Of a stretch of 64,000 nucleotides of DNA, positions 46,528 through 55,398 are shown piece after piece. The translations under genes and the position numbers were made by a program. Source of the DNA: Bacteroidales bacterium (GTDB lineage Bacteria > Bacteroidota > Bacteroidia > Bacteroidales > P3); contig JAGBOF010000036.1 of NCBI GenBank assembly GCA_017633985.1, forward strand, positions 62,001 through 126,000, given 5' to 3'. The notes beneath the pieces are model-generated. The model saw only the letters and a program-made list of their open reading frames with translations, had not been told where the DNA came from and made no database searches. Every line of letters starts with the position of its first letter. The stretch's first letter is position 1.

Positions 46528-48450
46528 TTATTCCTTTATAACCGTTTGATTTTTAATCAATCTGTTATTATATTGCTGAATGATGGCTTCGGTAAGTTTT
46601 TTGTGATAATCCGCAACGGATTTATTCTCTGAAGCAATATTGTTTTTCATATCAGGATCCGTCTTGGCATTGAACAACTGCAGCGCAAAACCATCCCTAT
46701 ATTTGCTGACATAATCGCCTAACAACAGAATATATTCGCCGTTGGAGTAATAGATGTAGTAATGCGGGAAATCGGAGAACACACTCTTTCCGTAACCGAA
46801 CACTTTGTCTCCCGTATGAAGCATATCGTTTAGTGTAGGATATATATCCGTCTGTTGAAGAAGTATATTAGGTCTGTATCCGTGCTTTAACATCGGGGAA
46901 TAAATCATAATAGGTATACGGTAAAGCCCTAACTCCGTGCGGAATTCCTTTGTTTGTGTAAAAGCTGAATGATCCGCCGAGAAAACAAACACCGTGTTTT
47001 TGAACCAAGGCTGTTTGGATGCCGTTTTAAAGAATTCCCTTATCGCATTATCGGTATAACCTACCGTTTCGTGATGAGGCAGCGTTCCTTTAGGGAATTT
47101 GCCTTTGTACTTATCGGGTATGGTATACGGATGGTGCGAAGATATGGTGAACAATGCCACTGCGAACGGCTCTTTCATCGTTGCTATCTGCTTAATGCTG
47201 TATTGCAGGAACGGCTCGTCGAATATTCCCCAATTACCGTCGTAATCCTTGTCATTGTTGTATTCATTCTTTCCGTAATAATCGTCAAAGCCTACATGTT
47301 TTGCGAATCCGTCAAAATTCATTGTGCCGTTGTATCCGCCGTGGAAGAATGCCGTGCTGTATCCGTGGCTTTTCAGCGTGGAGGCAATGCTTCCCAATGC
47401 ATTTTCACTGTAAGAAGAAGTGATATAACTCGTTTCGTTCAAAAGAGGCATCGATGAAATTATGGAAGGAATGCCGTCTATACTCTTTTTTCCGTTACTC
47501 ATACCTTCGAAAACGATGGAATGCTGAGCCAAAGAGTCCAAAAACGGTGCGTAAGACGGTCCCTGCCGGTTGTAAGTTGCAAGATATTCGCCTGCGAAAC
47601 TCTCCAAAATGAATATAAACACATTTGTCTTACCCGTTTGCGGTACTTCGGTAAACAAAGTATCAGTCCAAACTTCCGTATTGGGGTTGTTTATCGGTGA
47701 AAAGATGCTTTCCAACTCTTTGTCATCAAAATAATTCTTTGCTTGCACCGATGTCTTACCTATTGTGCGGTAAAGCGTATAAGGAGTGTTTAAAACAAGT
47801 GCGGTATTCTGCGTAGACGCATAATTGCTTGCCTGTATAACCGCCATAGGACGCTTTTGCAATCCGCCGCGTTGGAACACAACCAAAACGAAAGCCAAAA
47901 CCAACATAAAAACAGTCTCTTTCAAACAAGTTTTTGCTGAAAATGCCGATTTTTCTTCTTTAAATCTTCTGCGGAAATAGCCGTCTGTTTTGAACAATAC
48001 GATATTCAGTATTATAAATATGAGAACTATGTGCCAATAATCCCTTAAAAATTGAGGTATCAGCTCTGTAAAATCACCGCCTACGCCTAAATAATTAAAT
48101 ATATCGACAGTCATTCTTTTGAATGTGAACGGGAAATAACCGCAATCGATTAAATTGACAAAAAGCATCAGTTCCGTTGCAGCGAAATACAGAACCGACG
48201 TTACGATATTATATATTTTATTTGCATGCAGCGGTACGGGCAAAATGGAAAGGAATAAAAATGTTGCCAGATAGAAACTTAAGGAACTCAAAGTGAATCT
48301 TAAATTACCCAGGCATATATTCAAAAAATCCGTAAACGAAGTTACGTTAAACAATGAGGCATTGAGCAGGTAGAAAACTATTTGCGTTATAAGCAAAAGG
48401 CATAATGCCGTAATGTATCTTGACAATGCAAGTTTATAATGCGGTCTCAT
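46528..48450 (-). CDS. LTA synthase-like sulfatase-fold membrane protein
   Basis: This is a 640-residue inner-membrane phosphoglycerol- or phosphoethanolamine-transferase-like enzyme. About five membrane helices occupy the first 200 residues, followed by a periplasmic alkaline-phosphatase-type domain from about 265. Motifs are VFIFILESFAGEY (metal ligand Glu), SNGKKSIDGIPSIISSMPL (nucleophile Ser or Thr region), FFHGGYNGTMNFDGFA and VFSADHSAFT (Asp-His metal ligands). Gram-negative members modify envelope glycans or lipids; the real substrate is unknown. It starts 12 bp after gldB and is co-directional, so the two form an operon. Confidence 0.88.
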   Translation of the reverse strand: MRPHYKLALSRYITALCLLLITQIVFYLLNASLFNVTSFTDFLNICLGNLRFTLSSLSFYLATFLFLSILPVPLHANKIYNIVTSVLYFAATELMLFVNLIDCGYFPFTFKRMTVDIFNYLGVGGDFTELIPQFLRDYWHIVLIFIILNIVLFKTDGYFRRRFKEEKSAFSAKTCLKETVFMLVLAFVLVVFQRGGLQKRPMAVIQASNYASTQNTALVLNTPYTLYRTIGKTSVQAKNYFDDKELESIFSPINNPNTEVWTDTLFTEVPQTGKTNVFIFILESFAGEYLATYNRQGPSYAPFLDSLAQHSIVFEGMSNGKKSIDGIPSIISSMPLLNETSYITSSYSENALGSIASTLKSHGYSTAFFHGGYNGTMNFDGFAKHVGFDDYYGKNEYNNDKDYDGNWGIFDEPFLQYSIKQIATMKEPFAVALFTISSHHPYTIPDKYKGKFPKGTLPHHETVGYTDNAIREFFKTASKQPWFKNTVFVFSADHSAFTQTKEFRTELGLYRIPIMIYSPMLKHGYRPNILLQQTDIYPTLNDMLHTGDKVFGYGKSVFSDFPHYYIYYSNGEYILLLGDYVSKYRDGFALQLFNAKTDPDMKNNIASENKSVADYHKKLTEAIIQQYNNRLIKNQTVIKE

Positions 48451-48462
48451 ATCTTTGGTTTG

Positions 48463-49503
48463 TTATTTTTTAGGTTTGTATTCCGATTTATTCAGTATCA
48501 TTTGGCTGTCCGTTATATGCATAAGGCTGTCAAACGATATTTTTTCATTATCCATAAATTTCTTAACTATGTTGTATCCTATAAAATGCCCTACCCGTGA
48601 AGGGGAATCAGCCAAAGGCTTACTTGTCGGGCCTTCTGCCGTTAAGGACATGTATTTTGAGCGGTCTTTTTCGTAGAACAGACGGTTTTGTATTATATAT
48701 CCCCAAATCACTTTCTCGTTATCAACGCACCATTGCATCTGCGGCTGGGTATATCTCAATATCTCGTGTTCCGCATAGTCGGGAAGAATCTTGCTTAATA
48801 TGTAACTGTACTTTCCTTCATCGACAATACAGTCCAAAAGTGTGCAATCAGGATTCATCTGCACGTCGGCAATGTCCGAATAAGTGACATTTTTCAAATA
48901 CATACGCATAAAATCAGGTGCAATGTACCTTTGGTTAAGTGTTTGCTGCATATAAGCGGGCATTTGATTGTAATAAGGATTTTTTTCTATCTGCGGATAG
49001 GAATAAATATCCAACGCAACCACCGCATAATCCCCGTTGGTGTAACATCTGTTCTCAAAACAATACGAAAACTCCGCCGGACCGAAAATCATAGAGAAAA
49101 CACGCCGCGGCAATGTTGTCTGACTATGCTGTTTGTGCAAGGCGGTGAACGCCGAAGTCAAATCCTTTTCCAAAAACGCCAAATCAGGATAATTCCTCTG
49201 CACCGTATTTTGCGCATCAAGCAAATAATTGTCCGTAATAAACGCTTCAATCATCTGCAAATAGTTTTTATCGCTCAAATCCGATGCAAACATTTCGGGA
49301 TACTTCGTTTGAAGGTTCTTTAGAAACGTTTCCGTATCGGGTTGCGGGTTTTGGAACAACTCCCTGTCGAAACGGATGATTTGTACAGACTGCTTTTCGC
49401 CCGTTTTTTCATCAATAAATACGTTCTGTGACTTTTTGCCGCAACCCGCAATAAGAATCACGGCAATAATTACATATAATATTTTAACTGTCCTGCTTTT
49501 CAT
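48463..49503 (-). CDS. gldB: Gliding motility lipoprotein GldB family
   Basis: This 346-residue lipoprotein has a short signal (VIIAVILIAG then Cys, CGKKSQ). It matches the GldB family seen in gliding Bacteroidota and also in non-gliding Bacteroidales: IIRFDRELFQ near the start, TKYPEMFASDL, FSMIFGPAEFSYCFENR and VVALDIYSYPQ in the middle, and the C-terminal GHFIGYNIVKKFMDN. In Flavobacterium GldB is needed for gliding; here the role is unknown and no other gld gene is adjacent. It is the first gene of a unit with the LTA-synthase-like gene. Confidence 0.82.
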   Translation of the reverse strand: MKSRTVKILYVIIAVILIAGCGKKSQNVFIDEKTGEKQSVQIIRFDRELFQNPQPDTETFLKNLQTKYPEMFASDLSDKNYLQMIEAFITDNYLLDAQNTVQRNYPDLAFLEKDLTSAFTALHKQHSQTTLPRRVFSMIFGPAEFSYCFENRCYTNGDYAVVALDIYSYPQIEKNPYYNQMPAYMQQTLNQRYIAPDFMRMYLKNVTYSDIADVQMNPDCTLLDCIVDEGKYSYILSKILPDYAEHEILRYTQPQMQWCVDNEKVIWGYIIQNRLFYEKDRSKYMSLTAEGPTSKPLADSPSRVGHFIGYNIVKKFMDNEKISFDSLMHITDSQMILNKSEYKPKK

Positions 49504-49588
49504 ATCAAAAATATATCTTATAAACTCCGCCTTTTGCTTTAAAATTCCCGCCCTTTGGCTTCCTGCCGCCGCCTTTTGGCTCCTTGTT

Positions 49589-49694
49589 GCCGCCCCTTGC
49601 CGTTTTAATCTGAAAAAAACTATTTTTTTACCCTAAAAAAACTGTTTTTTTGACTCAAAAAAACCCTTTTTTCCGAAATAAAACGCCACGGGGC
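49589..49694. repeat. Cloverleaf-like palindromic element, copy 2
   Basis: It is homologous to 23173-23281. GCCGCCCC opens it and ACGGGGC closes it, with three A7-n3-T6/7 mini-palindromes at 22-nt spacing between. The middle one (AAAAAAACTGTTTTTTTG) is identical in both copies. It lies between gldB and rluD. The left flank (49540-49588) is rich in GCCGCC and CTTTTGGC, like the right flank of copy 1 in reverse. Confidence 0.75.
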
Positions 49695-49727
49695 AAAAAT
49701 CACATGCCGCAGGGCTGAATTTTTATG

Positions 49728-50816
49728 TTACAAGGCATCATTATTTTCCGCTCTGTCTTTGTTATCAATATATCTTCTCCATTTTTCCAACACATTCTGC
49801 ATATCCGAAGGCAATTCGGAAGTAAAAAACATATCTTTGCCAGTAGCGGGATGCTTAAAACCAAGCGTCGTGGCATGCAATGCCTGCCGCGGAAGCATGT
49901 CAAAACAATTTAAAATAAACTGTTTGTACTTTGAAAAGGTAGTTCCTTTGAGTATTTGGTCGCCTCCGTAAGTTTCATCGTTAAACAACGGATGTCCTAT
50001 GTGTTTCATATGCACGCGTATCTGATGCGTGCGTCCTGTCTCAAGTTTGCAACGGATCAATGTCGTATATCCGAACCGTTCGATAACCTGCCAATGGGTT
50101 ACGGCGTTTTTTCCTTTGTCTTCGCTGCACACAGCCATACGTTTTCTGTCTTTCTCATCGCGCGCAACATTGGCATCAACCGTTCCTTCATCCTCCTGAA
50201 AATCTCCCCATACCAATGCGGTGTAAGTTCTCTCTATGGTGTGGTAATAAAACTGCTCTGCTAATTTGGTTTGTGCCTCTTCCGTTTTGGCAATAACCAA
50301 CAAACCCGTAGTATTCTTGTCTATTCTGTGAACCAAAAGCGGTTTGGTTTTAACGGCATCATAACATATTTCACCGTTTTGCAATGACAGCGGATTAAGA
50401 TAATAAGTCAATGCATTAACCAACGTTCCGTCATAATTGCCATATGCAGGGTGGACAACCATTTGCGAAGGTTTGTTGACAATCAGCAAATATTCGTCCT
50501 CATATACGATATCCAACGGAATGTTTTGCGGTATTATCTCAACATCACGCGGTGCCGTCGGCAAAAATATCTGTATTACATCCAGAGGTTTGACTTTATA
50601 ATTGGATTTTACTTCCTTTCCGTTTACTTTTATATAGTTTCCGTCGGCTGCCTGCTGGATCTTGTTGCGTGATGCGTTTTCTATGCGCACCATAAGGTAC
50701 TTATCAATCCTTAAAGGCGACTGTCCTTTATCCACAACGTATCTGTAATTTTCGTAAAGTACGTTTCCGCCCTGCAATTCCTCCGCTTCGTTGATTAAAT
50801 CCAAACTTCCGTCCAT
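49728..50816 (-). CDS. rluD: RluA-family pseudouridine synthase, RluD-like
   Basis: The enzyme converts uridines to pseudouridine, most likely in 23S rRNA helix 69 if truly RluD. The 362 residues have an N-terminal S4 domain (SPLRIDKYLMVRIENASRNK) and the catalytic domain with HRIDKNTTGLLVIAKT, which carries the catalytic Asp, and LETGRTHQIRVHMKHIGHPL. An N-terminal extension and a charged C-terminal tail are present. Its ATG directly follows the stop codon of the T9SS protein, so it is the last gene of a four-gene operon that begins at the zinc peptidase. Confidence 0.9.
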   Translation of the reverse strand: MDGSLDLINEAEELQGGNVLYENYRYVVDKGQSPLRIDKYLMVRIENASRNKIQQAADGNYIKVNGKEVKSNYKVKPLDVIQIFLPTAPRDVEIIPQNIPLDIVYEDEYLLIVNKPSQMVVHPAYGNYDGTLVNALTYYLNPLSLQNGEICYDAVKTKPLLVHRIDKNTTGLLVIAKTEEAQTKLAEQFYYHTIERTYTALVWGDFQEDEGTVDANVARDEKDRKRMAVCSEDKGKNAVTHWQVIERFGYTTLIRCKLETGRTHQIRVHMKHIGHPLFNDETYGGDQILKGTTFSKYKQFILNCFDMLPRQALHATTLGFKHPATGKDMFFTSELPSDMQNVLEKWRRYIDNKDRAENNDAL

Positions 50817-52736
50817 CTATCTCGCTATTATAAGTTTTTCAGTCTTATTATTAACTCTCAAAAAGTATATTCCCGTTTGCAATGATGACACATTAATCAT
50901 TTTAGACTTTGTCCTGATAAGCTCCCTTCCGCTTTGGTCAAACAATCTTACCTCAACATTGCCGTAATAATCTATATAAACGTAATCATTTGCAGGGTTA
51001 GGATAAATCTTTATCTCTCCGCCGCCGCTGACAGTATCATCAATTCCCACGGATAAATAACCGAAATAAGGACGTATCATCGGGGCACCTTTTAAGAATA
51101 TTTCGCTCCACTGGTTACTCCTTTTCTCGTACATAAATCCCACTGCATCGTTGTTTTGATCGAATCCGATATTCATATATGCAGATTTAACGGGCTTAAG
51201 CGTTACAAAAAATTCTCCCTGCGGCAATACCAACGGTTCATCCAGATAATAACGGTGATATTTATTCAATCCGTCATATTCGGGAGTCAACCTCTCGGAC
51301 TGATAAAGCGGTTCATTAGGCACATAAACCGTATCGTTTATTTCGTTTCCGTCATTGTCTTTGTAGGAAGAAATTTCCTGAACGGCATCATATATATTAA
51401 GGTAAAAAGGTTGCAGATTGCTTTGCTGATACGAACAATTAAAATAAATATCCACAGCATAAAGCGTATCAGTTGCCAAAAGAGGATATCTGACTGCCAA
51501 TTCCGAAGCCTTGGAAGGCTCAATACCTATTCCGCTTTCGGCACTGCCGTCGTCATACGATATATAATTTTCGAATTTCTGTACAAAACGTACGGTATCA
51601 TTGCTTTGAATATTGTCCTGTCCCACTCCCTCTTTCACAATGTGGGTAACAATGTATTCGGAGAATTGATTCTGCGGCGGATTGTATGCAAAATCCAAAT
51701 GATGCGACACATGATTTGCCGCAGACTGAAACTCATGCGTAGAAGGATAGGAAACAATGTTTTCAAATCCGCCCGAGTAGGTATAAACAACACTGCCGTC
51801 AGGTTGAGTCACATTAAAAGAATAATTAGAGTTAAGCGTGGAAGAATATAAATTGACAATAGTGTTGTAAACTGTATCTTTCATATAATTTTTCGTAAAA
51901 TGTTTGGCGGGAATTGAAGTAAAATTCTTTAAAAGTGAAGCCGCAGGATTGACAAACGCTATATCACGGGTTGTAGGCGTATTGTAACGGCGGTTTATAT
52001 CCATATAAACATAATCTATATTCCATTGTCCCTTGTTTGATATGTACGAATAAGACGGATTGTTATCCAAAGATCCGTAATTTATAAAACGGAAACGGAA
52101 ATCCCTGTTAAAATAAGCGGTATCCGTTATAGGAATCATCACTTGTAAGAAATAAACCGAATCATTCTTATATATACTGTCCAAAGGAGAACCTTTACGG
52201 CTCCAAACCGTCTGCCAAACATCCTGATTTGACTTATAAAACTGCAGAACTATTGAATCCTTTGAAGAAGGTGCCGAGCCTATGCGTTCCCATAGGTTAC
52301 CCATTGAACCGCCCGGTTGAATGAAAAACGAAAGCCATATACTGTCGCTTACCGCCAACCTTTTGGTTACAGGTTCCGATATACTGTCCATACGAATACT
52401 GACCGTAGTCAAGGTATCCGCTGCAAAACCGTAAACATTAGCATGGGAATAAATCATGCCGTCGGCATCCAAAATATCCAAAGTAACGACTCCCGTTGTC
52501 GGAGGCAAATATGCGTACCCCGTATTCACCAACGCTCCCGCATTTTGCCACAAAGACGGTTTAGGATTGCCTGTATAGGACGAGAAATCATCAACAAAGG
52601 GCAACATAACGCTGTTTTGTCCCTCTATAATGCCGACAGAACAAAGAATTACAACCGTAAAACAAATACGTTTTATCACCGTAGAGCGGTATCTTGGTAT
52701 TGCAACAAATAATTTTAACATACTAACGCTTTTCAT
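50817..52736 (-). CDS. Secreted protein with T9SS type A sorting domain
   Basis: This 639-residue exported protein is of unknown function. An N-terminal hydrophobic signal segment (FTVVILCSVGIIEG) precedes Gln. The body is beta-rich with no recognised catalytic motif (PFVDDFSSYTGNPKPSLWQN near the start resembles MAM-like domain starts). The T9SS tail is IKIYPNPANDYVYIDYYG through TGIYFLRVNNKTEKLIIAR. The start is ambiguous: ATG 52736 is chosen; GTG 52748 would overlap the PASTA gene, and ATG 52721 is also possible. Its position inside an operon with PASTA and rluD genes is conserved-looking, but I cannot explain it. Confidence 0.82.
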   Translation of the reverse strand: MKSVSMLKLFVAIPRYRSTVIKRICFTVVILCSVGIIEGQNSVMLPFVDDFSSYTGNPKPSLWQNAGALVNTGYAYLPPTTGVVTLDILDADGMIYSHANVYGFAADTLTTVSIRMDSISEPVTKRLAVSDSIWLSFFIQPGGSMGNLWERIGSAPSSKDSIVLQFYKSNQDVWQTVWSRKGSPLDSIYKNDSVYFLQVMIPITDTAYFNRDFRFRFINYGSLDNNPSYSYISNKGQWNIDYVYMDINRRYNTPTTRDIAFVNPAASLLKNFTSIPAKHFTKNYMKDTVYNTIVNLYSSTLNSNYSFNVTQPDGSVVYTYSGGFENIVSYPSTHEFQSAANHVSHHLDFAYNPPQNQFSEYIVTHIVKEGVGQDNIQSNDTVRFVQKFENYISYDDGSAESGIGIEPSKASELAVRYPLLATDTLYAVDIYFNCSYQQSNLQPFYLNIYDAVQEISSYKDNDGNEINDTVYVPNEPLYQSERLTPEYDGLNKYHRYYLDEPLVLPQGEFFVTLKPVKSAYMNIGFDQNNDAVGFMYEKRSNQWSEIFLKGAPMIRPYFGYLSVGIDDTVSGGGEIKIYPNPANDYVYIDYYGNVEVRLFDQSGRELIRTKSKMINVSSLQTGIYFLRVNNKTEKLIIAR

Positions 52737-52740
52737 CTTC

Positions 52741-53601
52741 TTACTCACTTTCTACATCGGTTTGAACGGCTGCAGTATCACTATCTTCTATTTGTTGTTC
52801 AATCAATCTCTCTTGCTGAAAATCCTCTATCTGGCGTTTATATGCTCTTTCGGAATCATTCATAAACGTAAGATTTACCGCAGAACCTATCATAATCTTA
52901 CGGGAAGTAGGACTGTAACTTATAACACGCGTATGCTTGGGTTCATTAGCTCCTTGGTAAACTTTTCTTCCTATATTCAAACCCGCTTTCCACAAAAGAA
53001 CTTCGGCTTCGGCTTCGGTCTTGGAAAGAATATCAGGCATGGTAACTTCCTCTGTGGTAGATCTGACTTCAACTACCAAATCAACCGCTTCACCCGTTAT
53101 AATATCGCTGCCGACATTGATAGGCTTGCCTTTGTAACGTTGTTCGGCAACTATATTGTCTATCTCTCCCGTACGGTACATTATAGTGCCGACCCTTAAA
53201 CCCGCATCAACCAAAGTTTGTACCGCAGATTTTATTCCTTTATCCTTACATAACGGCATGCGTATCATCTCTCCCGAATAGGATGCAATGGTTATGTAAA
53301 TTTTTCTGCCGCTTTTAACCAAAGAACCCTCACTCGGATCCTGCGTAAGCACCGTTCCCGACAATACCCCTTCTTTAAAAACCGAATCAAGTATCATTAT
53401 TTCGAAATGTTTGAGTTCTTCGCTCGATTCTATATCCTTTATGTTCAATCCCGTTATATTAGGCACTTCATATTCCTGCCCGTGCCGCGTGTAAATCTTC
53501 AATATCCACGACACAATGAACATCAACACCAAAAACGATGCTGCAATAAGCAATAAATGTTTGAAAAATACCTTACTTTTGAGAAATTCTTTCAATGCCA
53601 T
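52741..53601 (-). CDS. PASTA-domain membrane protein
   Basis: This 286-residue bitopic protein has a membrane segment at about 16-36 (LLLIAASFLVLMFIVSWIL) followed by three PASTA domains in the periplasm (about 45-115, 118-185, 190-260), each with a VPNITGL- or PDILSKTEAEA-like start. The C-terminal tail is Gln/Glu-rich. PASTA domains bind peptidoglycan or muropeptides; no kinase domain is attached. The longer frame to 53760 overlaps the zinc peptidase and is rejected. It starts 2 bp after the zinc peptidase stop. Confidence 0.88.
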   Translation of the reverse strand: MALKEFLKSKVFFKHLLLIAASFLVLMFIVSWILKIYTRHGQEYEVPNITGLNIKDIESSEELKHFEIMILDSVFKEGVLSGTVLTQDPSEGSLVKSGRKIYITIASYSGEMIRMPLCKDKGIKSAVQTLVDAGLRVGTIMYRTGEIDNIVAEQRYKGKPINVGSDIITGEAVDLVVEVRSTTEEVTMPDILSKTEAEAEVLLWKAGLNIGRKVYQGANEPKHTRVISYSPTSRKIMIGSAVNLTFMNDSERAYKRQIEDFQQERLIEQQIEDSDTAAVQTDVESE

Positions 53602-53603
53602 TG

Positions 53604-54305
53604 TTAATCCCTGCGTCCTCCCATGTAAATTACTGCATAATAAAGCAATGTTGCCAAAGAACTTAAAGCCGCAACGACGTATGTATACGCTGCCAAACGC
53701 AATGCACGCTGTGCTTTGGGATGTGTGGCAGGCGAAGTGATGTTGCTTTTGTTCAACCACGCCAACGCCCTTTGCGAAGCGTTTATCTCAACGGGCAAAG
53801 TAACAAAAGAAAACAGCGTTGTCAATCCGAACAATATAAGTCCCGCCAACATAAGTCCGGGAAATACCTTCAACAAAAGCATACCTCCCATCAGTATCCA
53901 CGGAACGAATTTAGAGGAAAACGAAACAACGGGAACCAATGCCGAACGCATCTGCAACGGTGCGTATGCCAAAGCATGCTGAACGGCATGTCCGCATTCA
54001 TGGGCAGCAACTGCAGCCGATGCAACGGAATTGCCGTAATAGACCTCTTTGCTTAAATTAAGTGTCTTGTTGGTAGGATTGTAGTTATCCGTCAATTGCC
54101 CCGGTATACAAACAACCTGAACATCGTAAATATCATTGTCGTGCAACATCTTCTGTGCAACGTCCTTTCCTGTCAAATATCCCTCGCTCGGTATGGAAGA
54201 ATAATCCTTAAAAGCCTTTTGTAAAGCGTTCTGTATTATCCACGAAACTACCGCAACGCCTATAAATATAATCCAATACAATCCGTTTATTCCTAAAAAA
54301 GTCAT
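53604..54305 (-). CDS. Zinc metallopeptidase, YugP-like
   Basis: This 233-residue membrane-bound metallopeptidase of the Zn_peptidase_2 family has an N-terminal membrane helix (about 8-25), the HExxH-type motif HECGH at 102-106 followed by AVQHALAY, and further helices near 125-175 and 205-228. The family's substrate is unknown. It is the first gene of the operon with the PASTA, T9SS-protein and rluD genes, and it has a promoter 41-48 nt upstream. Confidence 0.9.
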   Translation of the reverse strand: MTFLGINGLYWIIFIGVAVVSWIIQNALQKAFKDYSSIPSEGYLTGKDVAQKMLHDNDIYDVQVVCIPGQLTDNYNPTNKTLNLSKEVYYGNSVASAAVAAHECGHAVQHALAYAPLQMRSALVPVVSFSSKFVPWILMGGMLLLKVFPGLMLAGLILFGLTTLFSFVTLPVEINASQRALAWLNKSNITSPATHPKAQRALRLAAYTYVVAALSSLATLLYYAVIYMGGRRD

Positions 54306-54345
54306 AATATTATATCCTTTCTTTTTATTGCGTAATATTAAAACG

Positions 54346-54353
54346 CAAATTTA
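54346..54353 (-). promoter_or_regulatory. Promoter -7 element of the zinc peptidase operon
   Basis: The minus strand reads TAAATTTG, followed by CGTTTT. Confidence 0.6.
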
Positions 54354-54443
54354 CGAAAAAAATTTTGAATGGCAATATTTATACGACCTAAGTGCATATC
54401 TTTGGGGTATTTTAAACAACCGTTATGCCGTTATGCGGAAATA

Positions 54444-54527
54444 ACACGGCGTTTTAAAAAATTAAAACGCCGTTTCAGTAAAATAATCACGCAGATTAAT
54501 TTCTTAAAACGGCGTCTTTTTTATTTA
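54444..54527. repeat. 21-bp-period palindromic array 8 (4 units)
   Basis: Units start at 54444, 54465, 54486 and 54507, with heads ACACGGCGTTT, AAACGCCGTTT, ATCACGCAGAT and AAACGGCGTCT. A possible further unit (TTATGCCGTTA) starts at 54423. It lies between two minus-strand genes but has the same + strand polarity as the other arrays. Confidence 0.8.
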
Positions 54528-54622
54528 ATTATGGTTCAATGTCTTACAAACGGCTATTTCAATGCTTTTTTCAGGCTGTATTTTCAAGTAAAATTTCCTT
54601 TCAATCCGAAGAAATTCTGCTT

Positions 54623-55261
54623 CTAATTAAGATGTACGCCTATCAAATGCATAAATTCTTCTCTTGTCCGCTGATCTTTCTTAAATGCTCCCGTAAAATC
54701 GGATGTGGTTGTAAGGGAATTTTGTTTTTGCACGCCGCGCATACTCATGCACAAATGCCTTGCCTCTATCACTACGGCAACTCCCAGAGGGTTCAGCGTC
54801 TCTTGTATACAGGTCAGAATTTCCCTTGTCATACGTTCCTGAACCTGCAATCTGCGGGCGAAACAATCCACAACTCTCGGGATTTTGCTCAATCCTACGA
54901 TCGTGCCGTTAGGAATGTATGCCACATGAGCCTTTCCGAAAAAAGGCACCAGATGATGCTCGCAAAGGGAATATATTTCTATATCCTTAACGATTACCAT
55001 CTGTTTGTAATCTTCCTTAAACATGGCACTTTTAAGTATCTCGGCAGGGTTCATATCGTATCCGTGAGTAAAGAATTGCATGGCCTTGGCAACTCTTTCG
55101 GGTGTTTTTAAAAGTCCGTCACGGTTGGGGTCTTCGCCCACAAGCTGTAATATTTCTTTGTAATGTCCGGCTAATTTTTCTATCGTTCTGGGATTGTAAC
55201 GTTCAAGTTTCTGATAACCGAACTGCATGTCCTCTTGGTTGTGTTCACCGTAATCTGTCAT
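54623..55261 (-). CDS. folE: GTP cyclohydrolase I
   Basis: The enzyme converts GTP to 7,8-dihydroneopterin triphosphate, the first step of folate and pterin synthesis. The 212 residues show the family motifs [20 protein letters not shown] (zinc Cys and His residues), [20 protein letters not shown] and [17 protein letters not shown] with the third zinc Cys. Length and motif order are normal. The promoter overlaps the terminator of the upstream gene. Other folate genes are not nearby. Confidence 0.96.
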   Translation of the reverse strand: MTDYGEHNQEDMQFGYQKLERYNPRTIEKLAGHYKEILQLVGEDPNRDGLLKTPERVAKAMQFFTHGYDMNPAEILKSAMFKEDYKQMVIVKDIEIYSLCEHHLVPFFGKAHVAYIPNGTIVGLSKIPRVVDCFARRLQVQERMTREILTCIQETLNPLGVAVVIEARHLCMSMRGVQKQNSLTTTSDFTGAFKKDQRTREEFMHLIGVHLN

Positions 55262-55324
55262 ATTTTCTTATTGTTTTGAAATGGTTAGCAATAAAACATT
55301 TTTTATATTTCTAAAAATAATTTG

Positions 55325-55332
55325 CAAAGATA
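55325..55332 (-). promoter_or_regulatory. Promoter -7 element of folE
   Basis: The minus strand reads TATCTTTG. It follows directly on the T run of the upstream terminator. Confidence 0.65.
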
Positions 55333-55336
55333 TAAA

Positions 55337-55367
55337 AAAGGCGGTAGATTTTGCACCTGCCGCCTTT
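55337..55367 (-). terminator. Terminator of the Omp28-like gene
   Basis: AAAGGCGGTAG pairs with CTGCCGCCTTT (one G-U/mismatch pair). On the minus strand it is followed by TTTTTTATA, which leads into the folE promoter. Confidence 0.8.
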
Positions 55368-55398
55368 AAAAATTCAGTTTATTTATCTAAACCTTGCT

